From DSXF01 sp964387495 (lineage in GTDB: Bacteria; Chloroflexota; Anaerolineae; Anaerolineales; Villigracilaceae), in assembly GCA_964387495.1 (NCBI GenBank), contig CAYLXB010000003.1:1-64000 (forward strand): a stretch of DNA of 64,000 nt. Direction: 5' to 3'. Position numbers and translations under genes: made by a program. Positions 22,497 through 31,537 of this stretch are shown piece by piece (position 1 is the first letter of the stretch; each line of letters opens with the position of its first letter). The notes beneath the pieces are model-generated. The model made no database searches, was not told the origin of the DNA, and saw nothing but the letters and a program-made list of their open reading frames with translations.

Positions 22497-23753
22497 ATGT
22501 CTGTAAAAAGGTTTAGTTTGGTGCTTGTCAGCCTGCTCATGGTCGTTTCGATGGCACTCACGGCCTGCGGCGCAGGCAATAAGCAGGTGGAAGTGTTCTC
22601 GTGGTGGACCGGCGGCGGCGAGGCTGCAGGTTTGGAAGCCATGATCAAGGTCTTCCAGGCGCAGTTTGCTGATATCGAGTTCGTCAATGCTGCCGTTGCC
22701 GGCGGCGCAGGCACCAACGCCCGCGCTGTACTGGCTTCCCGCCTGCAGGCCGGCGATCCGCCCGACAGCTGGCAGGGCCATGCCGGTCAGGAACTGATCG
22801 GCACGTACGTTGCCGGCGGCCAGATCGAGCCCCTGAATGACCTGTACGAGGCCGAAGGCTGGCTGGATGTCATGCCCGAGACCCTGATCCCGCTCATTTC
22901 GCAGGATGGCAAGATCTACTCCGTGCCGGTCAACATCCACCGCGCCAACGTCCTGTGGTACAACCCGAAGGTCCTGTCGGATAACGGTATTACCGTCCCG
23001 ACCTCGGTTGATGAGTGGATCACGGCCATGGAGACCCTCAAGGGCGCCGGCGTTCAGCCGCTGGCCCTGGGCGAGCAGTGGACCAAGATGCACCTGCTCG
23101 AGACCGTCCTGCTCGGCAGCCTCGGCCCCGACAAATACAACGGCCTGTGGGATGGCACCACGGACTGGGGCAGCGCGGATGTGACGAAAGCCCTCGAGAA
23201 CTACGTCACGATCCAATCGTATGCCAATGCCGATTCCGCCTCGCTGACCTGGCAGGATGCTGCCCAGCTGGTTGTCAACGGCGACGCTGCCTTCAACGTG
23301 ATGGGTGACTGGGCCGAAGGTTACTTCCGCGAACTTGGCAAGGCCCCCGAGACCGATTACGGTTGGGCCGCAGTCCCCGGCACGGGTGGAACGTTCCAGT
23401 TCCTGTCCGACTCCTTCGTCCTGGCTGTGGACGCCCCGCACCGCGACGCCGCCCTCAGCTGGCTGAAGATCGCCGGTTCCAAGGCAGGCCAGGAAGCCTT
23501 CAACCCGGTGAAGGGCTCGATCTGCGCCCGTACCGACTGCGACAAGACTCTCTTTGGTGTCTATCTGCAGTCTGCCATGGATGACTGGGCCAGCAACACG
23601 GTTGTTGGTTCACTGACGCATGGTGTGGTTGCCAACGACTCCTGGAAGTCTGAGATCGACACTGCCCTCGGCCTGTTCGTTGCCGATGGCGATGTGGCAA
23701 CCTTCCAGGCTGCGCTGGTTGCGGCTTGCGAGAACTCCGGCCCCTGCAAGTAG
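22497..23753 (+). CDS. ABC sugar-binding lipoprotein, glucose/mannose type
   Basis: A 418-residue family 1 solute-binding protein. Lipobox LTAC gives Cys24. The mature sequence follows the Thermus glucose/mannose-binding protein closely as I remember it: VEVFSWWTGGGE, AGDPPDSWQGHAGQEL, SVPVNIHRANVLWYNP, LALGEQWT, FNVMGDWAEGY and NPVKGSI. Aromatic residues in these blocks stack on the sugar. The protein is anchored outside the cell and delivers sugar to the two permeases that follow. AAGGAG precedes the ATG. An imperfect hairpin in the next intergenic gap may set a higher level of this protein than of the permeases. Confidence 0.9.
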   Translation: MSVKRFSLVLVSLLMVVSMALTACGAGNKQVEVFSWWTGGGEAAGLEAMIKVFQAQFADIEFVNAAVAGGAGTNARAVLASRLQAGDPPDSWQGHAGQELIGTYVAGGQIEPLNDLYEAEGWLDVMPETLIPLISQDGKIYSVPVNIHRANVLWYNPKVLSDNGITVPTSVDEWITAMETLKGAGVQPLALGEQWTKMHLLETVLLGSLGPDKYNGLWDGTTDWGSADVTKALENYVTIQSYANADSASLTWQDAAQLVVNGDAAFNVMGDWAEGYFRELGKAPETDYGWAAVPGTGGTFQFLSDSFVLAVDAPHRDAALSWLKIAGSKAGQEAFNPVKGSICARTDCDKTLFGVYLQSAMDDWASNTVVGSLTHGVVANDSWKSEIDTALGLFVADGDVATFQAALVAACENSGPCK

Positions 23754-23769
23754 GCCCTGATGTAAACGT

Positions 23770-23799
23770 GATGAGGCTCCGCAGATGCGGGGCCTCATC
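23770..23799 (+). promoter_or_regulatory. Intercistronic hairpin between binding protein and permease
   Basis: GATGAGGCTCCGCA (23770-23783) pairs with TGCGGGGCCTCATC (23786-23799) with one G-U pair and no T-run afterwards. Hairpins here in sugar operons usually protect the binding-protein mRNA or partly end transcription. Confidence 0.55.
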
Positions 23800-23825
23800 A
23801 ATTCCTGCGCTGAAAAGAGGCCGTC

Positions 23826-24722
23826 ATGCAAAGATTTTTGAAGGATAAGGATCGCTATCTTTCTGTTGTGCTGATTTCACCTTCCATTCTGGCCGTCTTT
23901 ATTTTCATCTATTCGTTTATTGGGTGGTCCCTGCGTGTCTCTTTGAGCAAGTGGAAAGGTCTCAATCCTGATTACACCTGGAACGGGCTCAAAAACTATA
24001 TTGATTTATTCTCCGACCCCCGCTTTGCGGTGGATGTGCGCAATACCCTGATCTTCACCGGTGTGTTCGTGGCTGGCAGTATCATCCTGGGTTTTCTCCT
24101 GGCCGTCATGCTGGACCAGGGGTTGAAGGGAGAAGGCTTTTTCCGCAGCCTTTTCCTGTTCCCGATGGCAATCTCATACATCGTGACCGGTGTGGTCTGG
24201 CGCTGGTTGATGAACCCGGCCACCGGCACCCGCACGAGCGGTTTAAACCTGTTATTTTCCTATCTTCACCTTGATTTCCTGCAAAACACCTGGCATACAA
24301 CCCCCACTTGGGGCATTGCAGCCATCGCCTTGGCGGCCATCTGGCAGATGTCGGGATATACGATGGCATTGTACCTGGCTGGCCTGCGGGCCATCCCGGT
24401 GGAGCTGCGCGAGGCAGCCCAGATCGATGGGGCCAGCGAATTCCAGATCTACCGCTACATCATGCTGCCCCTGCTTGCGCCGGTTACCCTGAGCGCGCTC
24501 ATCATCCTCGGGCATATGTCTTTGAAGGTGTTCGACCTGATCGTGGCTGTGGCAGGCAAGCAGCTGCCGCTGGATGTCCCCGCCATCTACATGTGGCAGA
24601 CCACGTTCGACGGGTTGTTCTACGGCCGAGGCGCGGCCATCAGTATCCTGCTGTTGATCAGCGTGGCCGTGTTGATCGTCCCCTACATCTGGTATACCTT
24701 GAAGACGGAGACACAACAATGA
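23826..24722 (+). CDS. ABC sugar transporter permease, MalF/UgpA type
   Basis: A 298-residue inner-membrane protein with six predicted membrane helices. The EAA loop that docks the ATPase is present: ELREAAQIDGASEFQIYRYIMLPLL near residues 195-215. It pairs with the next gene to form the channel for the sugar delivered by the binding protein upstream. AAAGAGG precedes the ATG. Its stop overlaps the next start (ATGA), so the two permeases are translated together. Confidence 0.93.
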   Translation: MQRFLKDKDRYLSVVLISPSILAVFIFIYSFIGWSLRVSLSKWKGLNPDYTWNGLKNYIDLFSDPRFAVDVRNTLIFTGVFVAGSIILGFLLAVMLDQGLKGEGFFRSLFLFPMAISYIVTGVVWRWLMNPATGTRTSGLNLLFSYLHLDFLQNTWHTTPTWGIAAIALAAIWQMSGYTMALYLAGLRAIPVELREAAQIDGASEFQIYRYIMLPLLAPVTLSALIILGHMSLKVFDLIVAVAGKQLPLDVPAIYMWQTTFDGLFYGRGAAISILLLISVAVLIVPYIWYTLKTETQQ

Positions 24723-25537
24723 AAACACTCCGCCTGGGCAAGAATTGGTTGTACCTTCCGCTCGTCGCGATGGCGATCTTCTACCTCATCCCGCTGTACG
24801 TCATGCTGGTGACGGGCTTCAAGAGTTTTGCCGAAGTGGACCTGAGAACCATGTGGAACCTGCCCAACGGCATCCACTTCGACAACTATATCGAGGCCTA
24901 TGGCAAGCTGGCCCCTTCTTTGTGGAATAGCTTTGCCATGGTCATCCCGGCCACCCTGCTCTCCTCCGCGCTGGGTTCGCTGAACGGATTTATCCTGGCC
25001 AAGTGGAAATTTAAAGGGGCGGACATCATCTTCCCGCTCATCCTGTTCGGCATGTTCATTCCCTATCAAAGCATCCTGATCCCGCTGGTGCAGTTCATGA
25101 ATGCGGTTGGGATCAAAGGCCTGCCGGGGCTGGCCCTGGCGCACATCATCTACGGCATTCCGATCACCACACTTACTTTCCGAAACTATTATGCCAGCCT
25201 GCCGCAGGAACTGCTCGAAGCCGCCAAGATCGACGGCGCCGACATGCTGAAGATCTACCGTTACATCCTTCTGCCGATTTCCATCCCCAGTTTCGTGGTG
25301 GTGCTCATCTGGCAGTTTACCTCTGCCTGGAACGACTTCCTCTTCGCGGTGGTCCTGACGGGCAACAAGGCGTGGCCGATCACGGTGGCGCTCAACAACA
25401 TGGCCGGCAGCCAGATCGTGGCCTGGAATGTGCAAATGGCCGGTTCCTTCATCACGGCCCTGCCGCCGCTGCTGATTTACATTTTCCTGGGCCGCTATTT
25501 CCTGCGTGGCCTGCTGGCCGGCTCCCTGAAGGGATAG
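24719..25537 (+). CDS. ABC sugar transporter permease, MalG/UgpE type
   Basis: A 272-residue inner-membrane protein with six predicted helices and an EAA loop (ELLEAAKIDGADMLKIYRYILLP). The ATG overlaps the previous stop as ATGA; a longer reading frame beginning at 24308 is only an out-of-frame shadow. No ATPase gene follows. As in many Gram-positive and Chloroflexota sugar importers, a shared MsmX/UgpC-type ATPase encoded elsewhere is probably used. A good terminator ends the operon. Confidence 0.93.
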   Translation: MKTLRLGKNWLYLPLVAMAIFYLIPLYVMLVTGFKSFAEVDLRTMWNLPNGIHFDNYIEAYGKLAPSLWNSFAMVIPATLLSSALGSLNGFILAKWKFKGADIIFPLILFGMFIPYQSILIPLVQFMNAVGIKGLPGLALAHIIYGIPITTLTFRNYYASLPQELLEAAKIDGADMLKIYRYILLPISIPSFVVVLIWQFTSAWNDFLFAVVLTGNKAWPITVALNNMAGSQIVAWNVQMAGSFITALPPLLIYIFLGRYFLRGLLAGSLKG

Positions 25538-25574
25538 CTCCCGGCCACTCGAACGGATGCCCTCTCACAGTTTT

Positions 25575-25613
25575 CGATCTCCTGCGTTTGAAGAGCGCGG
25601 GAGATCGTTTTTT
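25575..25613 (+). terminator. Terminator of the sugar ABC operon
   Basis: CGATCTCCTGCG (25575-25586) pairs with CGCGGGAGATCG (25596-25607), followed by six T. Confidence 0.85.
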
Positions 25614-25647
25614 GAGCGGCCGAGTGCCGGGCACGTGCGGCTTGATG

Positions 25648-25653
25648 TATAAT
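25648..25653 (+). promoter_or_regulatory. -10 box of the GT39 gene
   Basis: TATAAT preceded by TG; predicted start near 25660. Confidence 0.5.
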
Positions 25654-25703
25654 CTGCGCGCACCTTTTACCACTGGTTTTTGAAAAGAATCCTTCCTGTG
25701 TCC

Positions 25704-27227
25704 ATGCAAAAACAACCATCCAGAGATTCGTTTTTTCCGCCCTCCGGTTGGAAACTGGCTTTGATCGTGGTTTTCTTACTCGGTTTGGGGCTGGCCATCC
25801 GCGTTTATGACCTGACGGACCTGCCCCTGGATTTCCACGCCACGCGCCAGTTGTTCTCGGCCCTCAAGGCGCGCGGGATGTATTACGAGACGCTCCCCGG
25901 CATCCCGGAAAAACAACGCGAGTTCGCCATCCAGCAGTGGGACAAGAAGGCGGCCATCGAACCGGAGGTGCTGGAGCGGCTGGCGGCTTTCACGTATCGT
26001 TTTACCGGCGAGCAGCTCTGGGTGGCGCGGTTGTATTCGGCCCTGTTCTGGGTGGTCGGCGGGATATTCCTTTTCCTGCTGGCGCGCCGCCTGGTTTCGC
26101 CGGATGGCGCCCTGGCGGCCCTGGCATTTTACCTGTTCCTGCCCTACGCAGTTTTTGCGAGCCGCAGTTTCCAGCCTGACCCGCTGATGACGGTTCTCAT
26201 CCTGGTCTTCTGGTGGGCGATGGACCGCTGGGGTGAGCGGCCCACCTGGAAGTGGACCGTGCTGGCCGGGCTGTTTGGCGGGCTGGCGGTATTCGTCAAG
26301 TTCGTGGCGGCGTTCTTTGTCGTTGGGGGCGCTCTGGGGGTCATCCTGGGCCGTTACAAGGTCAGGGAGGCCGTTCGAAATCCACGGCTCTGGGTACTGG
26401 CAGGGATCGGGGTACTGCCCGGCGCGGTTTACCTCGGGTATGGGATTGCATCCGGCAACCTGGAACAGTATTTCGGGGGGCGTTTCGTCCCGGCCCTGCT
26501 GCTCGATCCGCTCAACTACTGGCGCTGGATGCGGCAAATCGAAATCGTCAGCGGTGTCTTTCCCCTGGTGCTGGGCCTGCTGGGGCTGTTCTTCGTCGAA
26601 AGCAAACCGGCGCGTGCTTTCCTGCTCGGCTTGTGGGGCACCTATTTCGTCTACGGCTTGTATTTCGATTATCACATCGCCAGCCATGATTATTACAGCC
26701 TGCCATTGGTGCCGGTCACGGCGCTTTCCCTGGCCGCCCTGGCGGACTGGGTGCTGGGCAGGCTGGCGCAGGTTACGGCCCCCTCCCGGGTGCGGTACCT
26801 GGCCGCCTCCGGCCTGATGCTCTTCGGCCTGGCGGTCAACCTGCTGGACATCCGCAGCCAGCTGGATGCCGTGGACTACCGGCCGCAGGCGGCTTACTGG
26901 GCCGGGATCAGCCGTGTGCTGGACGGGTATCCGACTGTGGCCCTGACGCAGGATTACGGGCAGCGGATGGTCTTCTGGGGCTGGCGTTCGCTCATCCACT
27001 GGCCGACTTCCGGGGATCTCTACTACCATACCGACATCCGCGAGGGCGGGCGCGCCTTTACGAAGCAATTCAATTCACTGACGAAGGACAAGCGCTTTTT
27101 CCTGGTGACCGACCTGGAAGACCTGGAGCGCCAGCCGCTGCTCAAGGAATGGCTTTTCGACCATTATTCGATCTTTGCGCAGGATGAGGATTACCTGATC
27201 TTCGACCTGGAAGCCCCCTTGAAATAA
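25704..27227 (+). CDS. Membrane glycosyltransferase, family 39 (PMT/ArnT-like)
   Basis: A 507-residue polytopic membrane protein, about ten hydrophobic segments. The first loop has an Asp pair region, LDFHATRQLFSALKARGMYYE, in the position where GT39 enzymes keep their catalytic Asp. These enzymes move a sugar from a polyprenyl-phosphate carrier to a protein or lipid on the outer face. The soluble C-terminus (from about 400) is typical of the family. Acceptor and sugar are unknown. Start is uncertain: ATG 25704 is used here, but in-frame TTG 25680 and GTG 25698 exist and none has a strong ribosome site. Own promoter; convergent with holB. Confidence 0.75.
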   Translation: MQKQPSRDSFFPPSGWKLALIVVFLLGLGLAIRVYDLTDLPLDFHATRQLFSALKARGMYYETLPGIPEKQREFAIQQWDKKAAIEPEVLERLAAFTYRFTGEQLWVARLYSALFWVVGGIFLFLLARRLVSPDGALAALAFYLFLPYAVFASRSFQPDPLMTVLILVFWWAMDRWGERPTWKWTVLAGLFGGLAVFVKFVAAFFVVGGALGVILGRYKVREAVRNPRLWVLAGIGVLPGAVYLGYGIASGNLEQYFGGRFVPALLLDPLNYWRWMRQIEIVSGVFPLVLGLLGLFFVESKPARAFLLGLWGTYFVYGLYFDYHIASHDYYSLPLVPVTALSLAALADWVLGRLAQVTAPSRVRYLAASGLMLFGLAVNLLDIRSQLDAVDYRPQAAYWAGISRVLDGYPTVALTQDYGQRMVFWGWRSLIHWPTSGDLYYHTDIREGGRAFTKQFNSLTKDKRFFLVTDLEDLERQPLLKEWLFDHYSIFAQDEDYLIFDLEAPLK

Positions 27228-27250
27228 CATCAGCCCTGACCGAGACGGTT

Positions 27251-28279
27251 TTATACCTTCGGCCAGTCCAGCAGCAACACCTCGGCCAGCAGGCGCGGGT
27301 TGACGTTGGATTCCAACTGCTGGATGGCTGTCTCCAGGTTGGCCACCACCCGGCGGCATGCGTTCAAATCGAAGCGGGCTGCCAGGTGCTCCGTCTCAGC
27401 CAGGCGGTCCACGTTGGCCAGCGGGGAATTTGCGCCGGAGGCGCGCAGCATGACATCCCGCCAGTAGGAGAGCCAGGTGAACAATGCCTGGCGCAGGGCT
27501 TCCTTGTCGCGGGCCAGTGATTCGGCATAGGCAAAGCGCTCGAAACGGCTGGCGGAGAGCAGCCTCTGCAGGTCGTTCAGGTGCCCGGTACGCTTTTCGA
27601 GCAGTTCGGGGTTCCCGGCCAGGCGCATGGCAAAGCCGGGCCGCCCGCCGGAGATGTGCGCCAGCAGGCGGGCCTGGGGGGGCTCGAGGCCGCGGGCCTG
27701 CAGGGCGGCGGCGGCTTCTTCCAGCGGCACGGCGCGCAGGCGCAGCACCTCGCAGCGCGAGACGATGGTCGGCAGCAGCTGTTCCGGATTGTCGGCGGTG
27801 AGGATGAGGACGGCATAGGCCGGGGCCTCTTCCAGCGTTTTGAGCAGGGCGTTGGCGGCGTTGGGGTTGGCTTCCTGGAAGCGCAGCAGCAGGGCCACGC
27901 GGTACCTGGCCTGGTAAGGCTTGAGCACCAGCGCCTGGCGCAGCTGGCGGATTTGCTCGACCTTGAGCGTGCCGCCTTCCGTCTCTGCCTGCACGATGGA
28001 CAGGTCGGGGTGCTGCATGGCAAGGATGCCCCTGCAGTCCCGGCAGGTTCCACAGGCCTCGCCGGCGGCCGGCGGTTGGGTGCAGTTCAAGGCCCGGGCC
28101 AGGCGCAAAGCCAGGGTGCGGCGGCCCAGACCGGGAGGGCCGCTGAAGAGATAGGCATGGCGCAGCCTGTCATGGGCGATGTGCTGTTTCAGCATGTCCA
28201 CCGCCCAGGTGTGGCCGATCAGCCCCCAATCTTTCTCCAGGACTGGTTCATTCTCTGCTGGCACTGAAGCGTTCATCAT
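27251..28279 (-). CDS. holB: DNA polymerase III subunit delta' (clamp loader)
   Basis: A 342-residue AAA+ protein of the replication clamp loader. It has FSGPPGLGRRTLA in place of a strict Walker A (GRRT rather than GKT/S), the zinc module Cys residues in CGTCRDC, a Walker B-like region, and SRCEVLRL as the sensor motif. Loss of a working P-loop is normal for delta', which acts as a stator and does not hydrolyse ATP. The start overlaps the rsgA stop (ATGATGA), with GAGGA as ribosome site, so the pair is co-translated. Some automated annotations call such genes simply 'DNA polymerase III subunit delta''. Confidence 0.9.
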   Translation of the reverse strand: MMNASVPAENEPVLEKDWGLIGHTWAVDMLKQHIAHDRLRHAYLFSGPPGLGRRTLALRLARALNCTQPPAAGEACGTCRDCRGILAMQHPDLSIVQAETEGGTLKVEQIRQLRQALVLKPYQARYRVALLLRFQEANPNAANALLKTLEEAPAYAVLILTADNPEQLLPTIVSRCEVLRLRAVPLEEAAAALQARGLEPPQARLLAHISGGRPGFAMRLAGNPELLEKRTGHLNDLQRLLSASRFERFAYAESLARDKEALRQALFTWLSYWRDVMLRASGANSPLANVDRLAETEHLAARFDLNACRRVVANLETAIQQLESNVNPRLLAEVLLLDWPKV

Positions 28280-29184
28280 TCCTCACCGGCCCGCAAACGC
28301 AGGTATGACTCGTACCGTTCCCGGCGCACCCGGCCCTCCTGGACCGCGGCCTGCACCGCGCAGCCGGGTTCGTGCAGGTGGGTGCAGTCGCTGAACTGGC
28401 AGCCTGCTACCAGGGGGGCGATCTCCGGGAAATAGGCGTCGATCTCCTCCGGTTCCGTATCCCAGAGGGCCAGGGACCTCCAGCCGGGTGTATCGGCCAC
28501 CCAGCCGCCGCCGGCCAGGGGAAACAACTGGCGCACCACGGTGGCATGGCGGCCCTTGTTGACCGCCTGGCTGACATCGCGCACCGCCAGTCCCAGCCCC
28601 GGCTGGACGGCATTGAGCAGGCTGGATTTGCCGACCCCGCTCGGCCCGGCCAGGGCACTGGTCTTGCCGGTCAGCAGGCGGCGCAGTTCATCCACGCCTT
28701 CCCCGCCGCGGGCGGAGGCGTAGAGGACGGGATAACCGATCGGGACGTAATGCCCGAAAAGCGCCTCTGCCTGGCTGTGCCCGACCAGGTCGATTTTGTT
28801 GGCGACGATGACGGCCGGGACGCCCTGCTTTTCCGCAATGACCAGGAAACGGTCGAGCATGCGCAAATGCGGCGCCGGGTGGGCGCAGGCAAAGACGAAG
28901 ACAGCCTGGTCGGGGTTGGCCAGCAGGATCTGGCGGTAGATCCCCTGCGGGCGCGGGTCGAGGCGGACGATCAGCCGCCGGCGCGGCTCGATTGCTTCGA
29001 TCATCCCGCTCCCATCCGGCAGGACGGTGAACGTGACGCGGTCCCCAACGGCGGCCAGGTCGGTCTCCCGGCGGCCCTGTTTGAGGCGCCCGCGCAGCTG
29101 GCAGACGACCTGGCAGTCCCCGGTCTGGACGACGAAGAAACCGGATTGCGCCCGGACGATCAAGCCAATTTGATCTTCATTCAT
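28276..29184 (-). CDS. rsgA: Ribosome small subunit-dependent GTPase A
   Basis: A 302-residue circularly permuted GTPase that checks late maturation of the 30S ribosomal subunit. An OB fold comes first, then the G motifs in permuted order: NKIDLV (G4), GPSGVGKSSLLNAV (G1), and DTPGW (G3). The C-terminal zinc site is visible as CQFSDCTHLHEPGC. All catalytic elements are intact and length is normal. It is followed by holB with overlapping codons. Confidence 0.95.
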   Translation of the reverse strand: MNEDQIGLIVRAQSGFFVVQTGDCQVVCQLRGRLKQGRRETDLAAVGDRVTFTVLPDGSGMIEAIEPRRRLIVRLDPRPQGIYRQILLANPDQAVFVFACAHPAPHLRMLDRFLVIAEKQGVPAVIVANKIDLVGHSQAEALFGHYVPIGYPVLYASARGGEGVDELRRLLTGKTSALAGPSGVGKSSLLNAVQPGLGLAVRDVSQAVNKGRHATVVRQLFPLAGGGWVADTPGWRSLALWDTEPEEIDAYFPEIAPLVAGCQFSDCTHLHEPGCAVQAAVQEGRVRRERYESYLRLRAGEE

Positions 29185-29269
29185 TGCACATCGGCGTACA
29201 TCCCAAGTCAGGCGATAAGAGATGGAGACCCTGAAGGCTGCAGAGAACCTTCAGGGCCTGTGAGTCCTG

Positions 29270-31504
29270 TTACGGCTGGGGGGTCGGTGTTTCAGGCGGG
29301 CGGGGGACACCGAAGGAAGCCTCCCACCAGTAGAGGCTTTGCGGGCTGCCCATGAAGTACGATTCGAGCACCCGTTTGAAGACCGGGGCTGCCCAGTCCG
29401 AGCCTTCACCGGCATTTTCCAGGATGACGGCAACGGCGATGTCCGGGACGCCCTCGATCTCGGCATAGGTGTAGCCGGCGAACCAGGCGTGCGGGTCGGC
29501 GCCTGTTTCAGCCGTGCCGGTCTTGCCGGCAGCGGGGATGCGCAGGCCGCGCAAACGGTAATTGGCCGTGCCGCGTTCGTTCTGGATGACCGATACCATC
29601 GTGTTTTGCAGCGTCTTCAGGTTTTCGGGGGTGAGCGGGAGTGTGCCGCGCGCCTCGGGCTTGAAGGCTGCAATCGGGTCGCTGCCCACCGGCTGGATGC
29701 GCTCGACCAGCTGGGGCCGGTATAAGGTGCCGCCGTTGCCGACCGCGGCAACGAAGGTGGCAACCTGCAGGGGGGTGACCAGCACCGTGCCCTGGCCGAT
29801 GGCGTTGTTGGTGGCGTCGATATCGTTGGCGGGGTCGATAATCGAGCCGCTGTTCTCCTCGATGCCGATGCCGGTCTGCTGGCCCAGGCCAAAAGCGCGG
29901 GCCATGTTACTGATGTTGGTGGTGTGCCCGGCGCGATACATGCCCAGGCCGATGTGCCAGAACCAGGGGTTGCAGGAGCGCATCAGGCCTTCGGGCAGGG
30001 ACAGGGTACCGCTGGGCTTGGTCCTGCATTCCTTGAGTTCCGGGTCCTCGCGCAGTTCGTCCTGGCAGTGCTCCCAGGTCCAATCGTACAGAGTACGGTC
30101 GGTCAGTTCTTTGAACTCATACTGGCAGTCGTAGGTCGAACTGGTTGTGTACAGCCCGCTTTCAAGGGCGCTGGAAAAGGTGATGATCTTGAATACCGAA
30201 CCGAGCGGGTATTCGCCCTGCGTGGCCCGGTTGTAGAGGGGGCGGGCAGGGTCGTTCAGGATCTGGTTCAGCAGGTAACCGCTGTTGGGATTGGTCGGCG
30301 CAAACAGGTTGGCGTCGTATGTGGGCGAGGAGGCCATGGCGAGCACGCGGCCCGTATCGCGCTCCAGCACCACCACTGAACCGGTAAGCCCGGCAATGGC
30401 GTTTTCGACATCCTCCTGCAGGTCGCGGTCGATGGTCAGGTAGATCGAGGCGGCCGGCTGGGGATCGCTCTGGCCGAGGCGGGTGACCACGTTCCCGGCG
30501 GAATCGAGGACATAAACCACGCCGCCATGTTTACCGGCCAGGTACTGCTCGCCCCACTTTTCCAGGCCGCTGTAGCCGATCTTTTCATCCCCGCAATATC
30601 CCCTGCGCTTATATTGGGCCAATTCTTCGGCCGGGACTGTCAGTGCGTATCCAATCGTTTGCGGAGCCAGGCTGCCGAAATAATAGCGCGCCTGGTAGGG
30701 TGAGATCTGCAGGCCGGAATATTGGCTGAGGGAGCCATAGAGCGGTTCGGCATCGACCTTGGCTGCCTCGCCGACCGGGACGTACATTTCCAGGCCGTAA
30801 CTGTTGACTGTCTGTTCGATCGTGTAAGATGGAATGCCGGTCAGGCGCTGCAGCAGGCCGTACAGGCTGTAGCGGGCCTTCTCGCCAAGCTGGCCGGGGA
30901 TGATACCAAAGGCATAGGCCTCGCTTTGGGTCACCAGGGGTTGGCCGTTGCGATCATAGATATCGCCGCGGGCCGGGGTGCGGCACTCGACGGCCAGTTT
31001 GTTACCGCCTGCCAGTTCGGGCAGGATCAGGCTGTCATCCCATTGGATATACCATTGTTCATCTTCCAGGCCCAGGCGGGCTACCATATCCCGCTGCAGG
31101 TCACCCAGCAGGGCGGTCTTATAGGTGATGCGGAAGGCCACTTGGGCTGTGTAGGCATTGGTGAGGGCTGAAAGTACCTCGTACTCCAGGCTGGAGAGAC
31201 TCAGCGCTTCCGTGGTTTCCTGATAGCGCCTGGTAAAGTCTTCCTGGCTGATGCTTTCCCGGCTGACTTTGGAAAGCGCGGCATACATGCCGGGGTAGTC
31301 TTCGTTTTTCCAAGCTTCCAGGAAGACCTGCACCGCGGCCTGGGCATCCGGTGCGGAGCGGATGGTGACCGAGGGGGATGGCAGGGTGGCTGTGGGTTGG
31401 AGCCCCGGAATCAGGGGGATGGAACCGTCTCCTGAACCTGATGAGCAGGCCCCCAGCAGGGTCAGGAGCAGGGTGAGGCTGACGATAAAGAGGCGAGATT
31501 TCAT
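29270..31504 (-). CDS. Class B penicillin-binding protein with MecA-like NTF2 domain
   Basis: A 744-residue lipoprotein transpeptidase. Lipobox LLGAC gives Cys20. Residues about 55-170 look like the NTF2-like MecA_N domain (FLEAWKNEDYPGMYAAL). The dimerisation domain follows, with RGDIYDRNGQPL. The penicillin-binding domain has SxxK in PLGSVFKI, SxN in RSCN, and KTGT in AGKTGTAETG. It crosslinks peptidoglycan outside the membrane. The MecA/PBP3-type layout is typical of low-affinity or elongation PBPs of Gram-positive lineage. AAGGAAAAGG precedes the ATG at 31504. The upstream maf gene ends 33 bases before, so the two may share a transcript. Confidence 0.9.
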   Translation of the reverse strand: MKSRLFIVSLTLLLTLLGACSSGSGDGSIPLIPGLQPTATLPSPSVTIRSAPDAQAAVQVFLEAWKNEDYPGMYAALSKVSRESISQEDFTRRYQETTEALSLSSLEYEVLSALTNAYTAQVAFRITYKTALLGDLQRDMVARLGLEDEQWYIQWDDSLILPELAGGNKLAVECRTPARGDIYDRNGQPLVTQSEAYAFGIIPGQLGEKARYSLYGLLQRLTGIPSYTIEQTVNSYGLEMYVPVGEAAKVDAEPLYGSLSQYSGLQISPYQARYYFGSLAPQTIGYALTVPAEELAQYKRRGYCGDEKIGYSGLEKWGEQYLAGKHGGVVYVLDSAGNVVTRLGQSDPQPAASIYLTIDRDLQEDVENAIAGLTGSVVVLERDTGRVLAMASSPTYDANLFAPTNPNSGYLLNQILNDPARPLYNRATQGEYPLGSVFKIITFSSALESGLYTTSSTYDCQYEFKELTDRTLYDWTWEHCQDELREDPELKECRTKPSGTLSLPEGLMRSCNPWFWHIGLGMYRAGHTTNISNMARAFGLGQQTGIGIEENSGSIIDPANDIDATNNAIGQGTVLVTPLQVATFVAAVGNGGTLYRPQLVERIQPVGSDPIAAFKPEARGTLPLTPENLKTLQNTMVSVIQNERGTANYRLRGLRIPAAGKTGTAETGADPHAWFAGYTYAEIEGVPDIAVAVILENAGEGSDWAAPVFKRVLESYFMGSPQSLYWWEASFGVPRPPETPTPQP

Positions 31505-31537
31505 TCCTTTTCCTTTTCTATCCAACTCGTTCCAACG

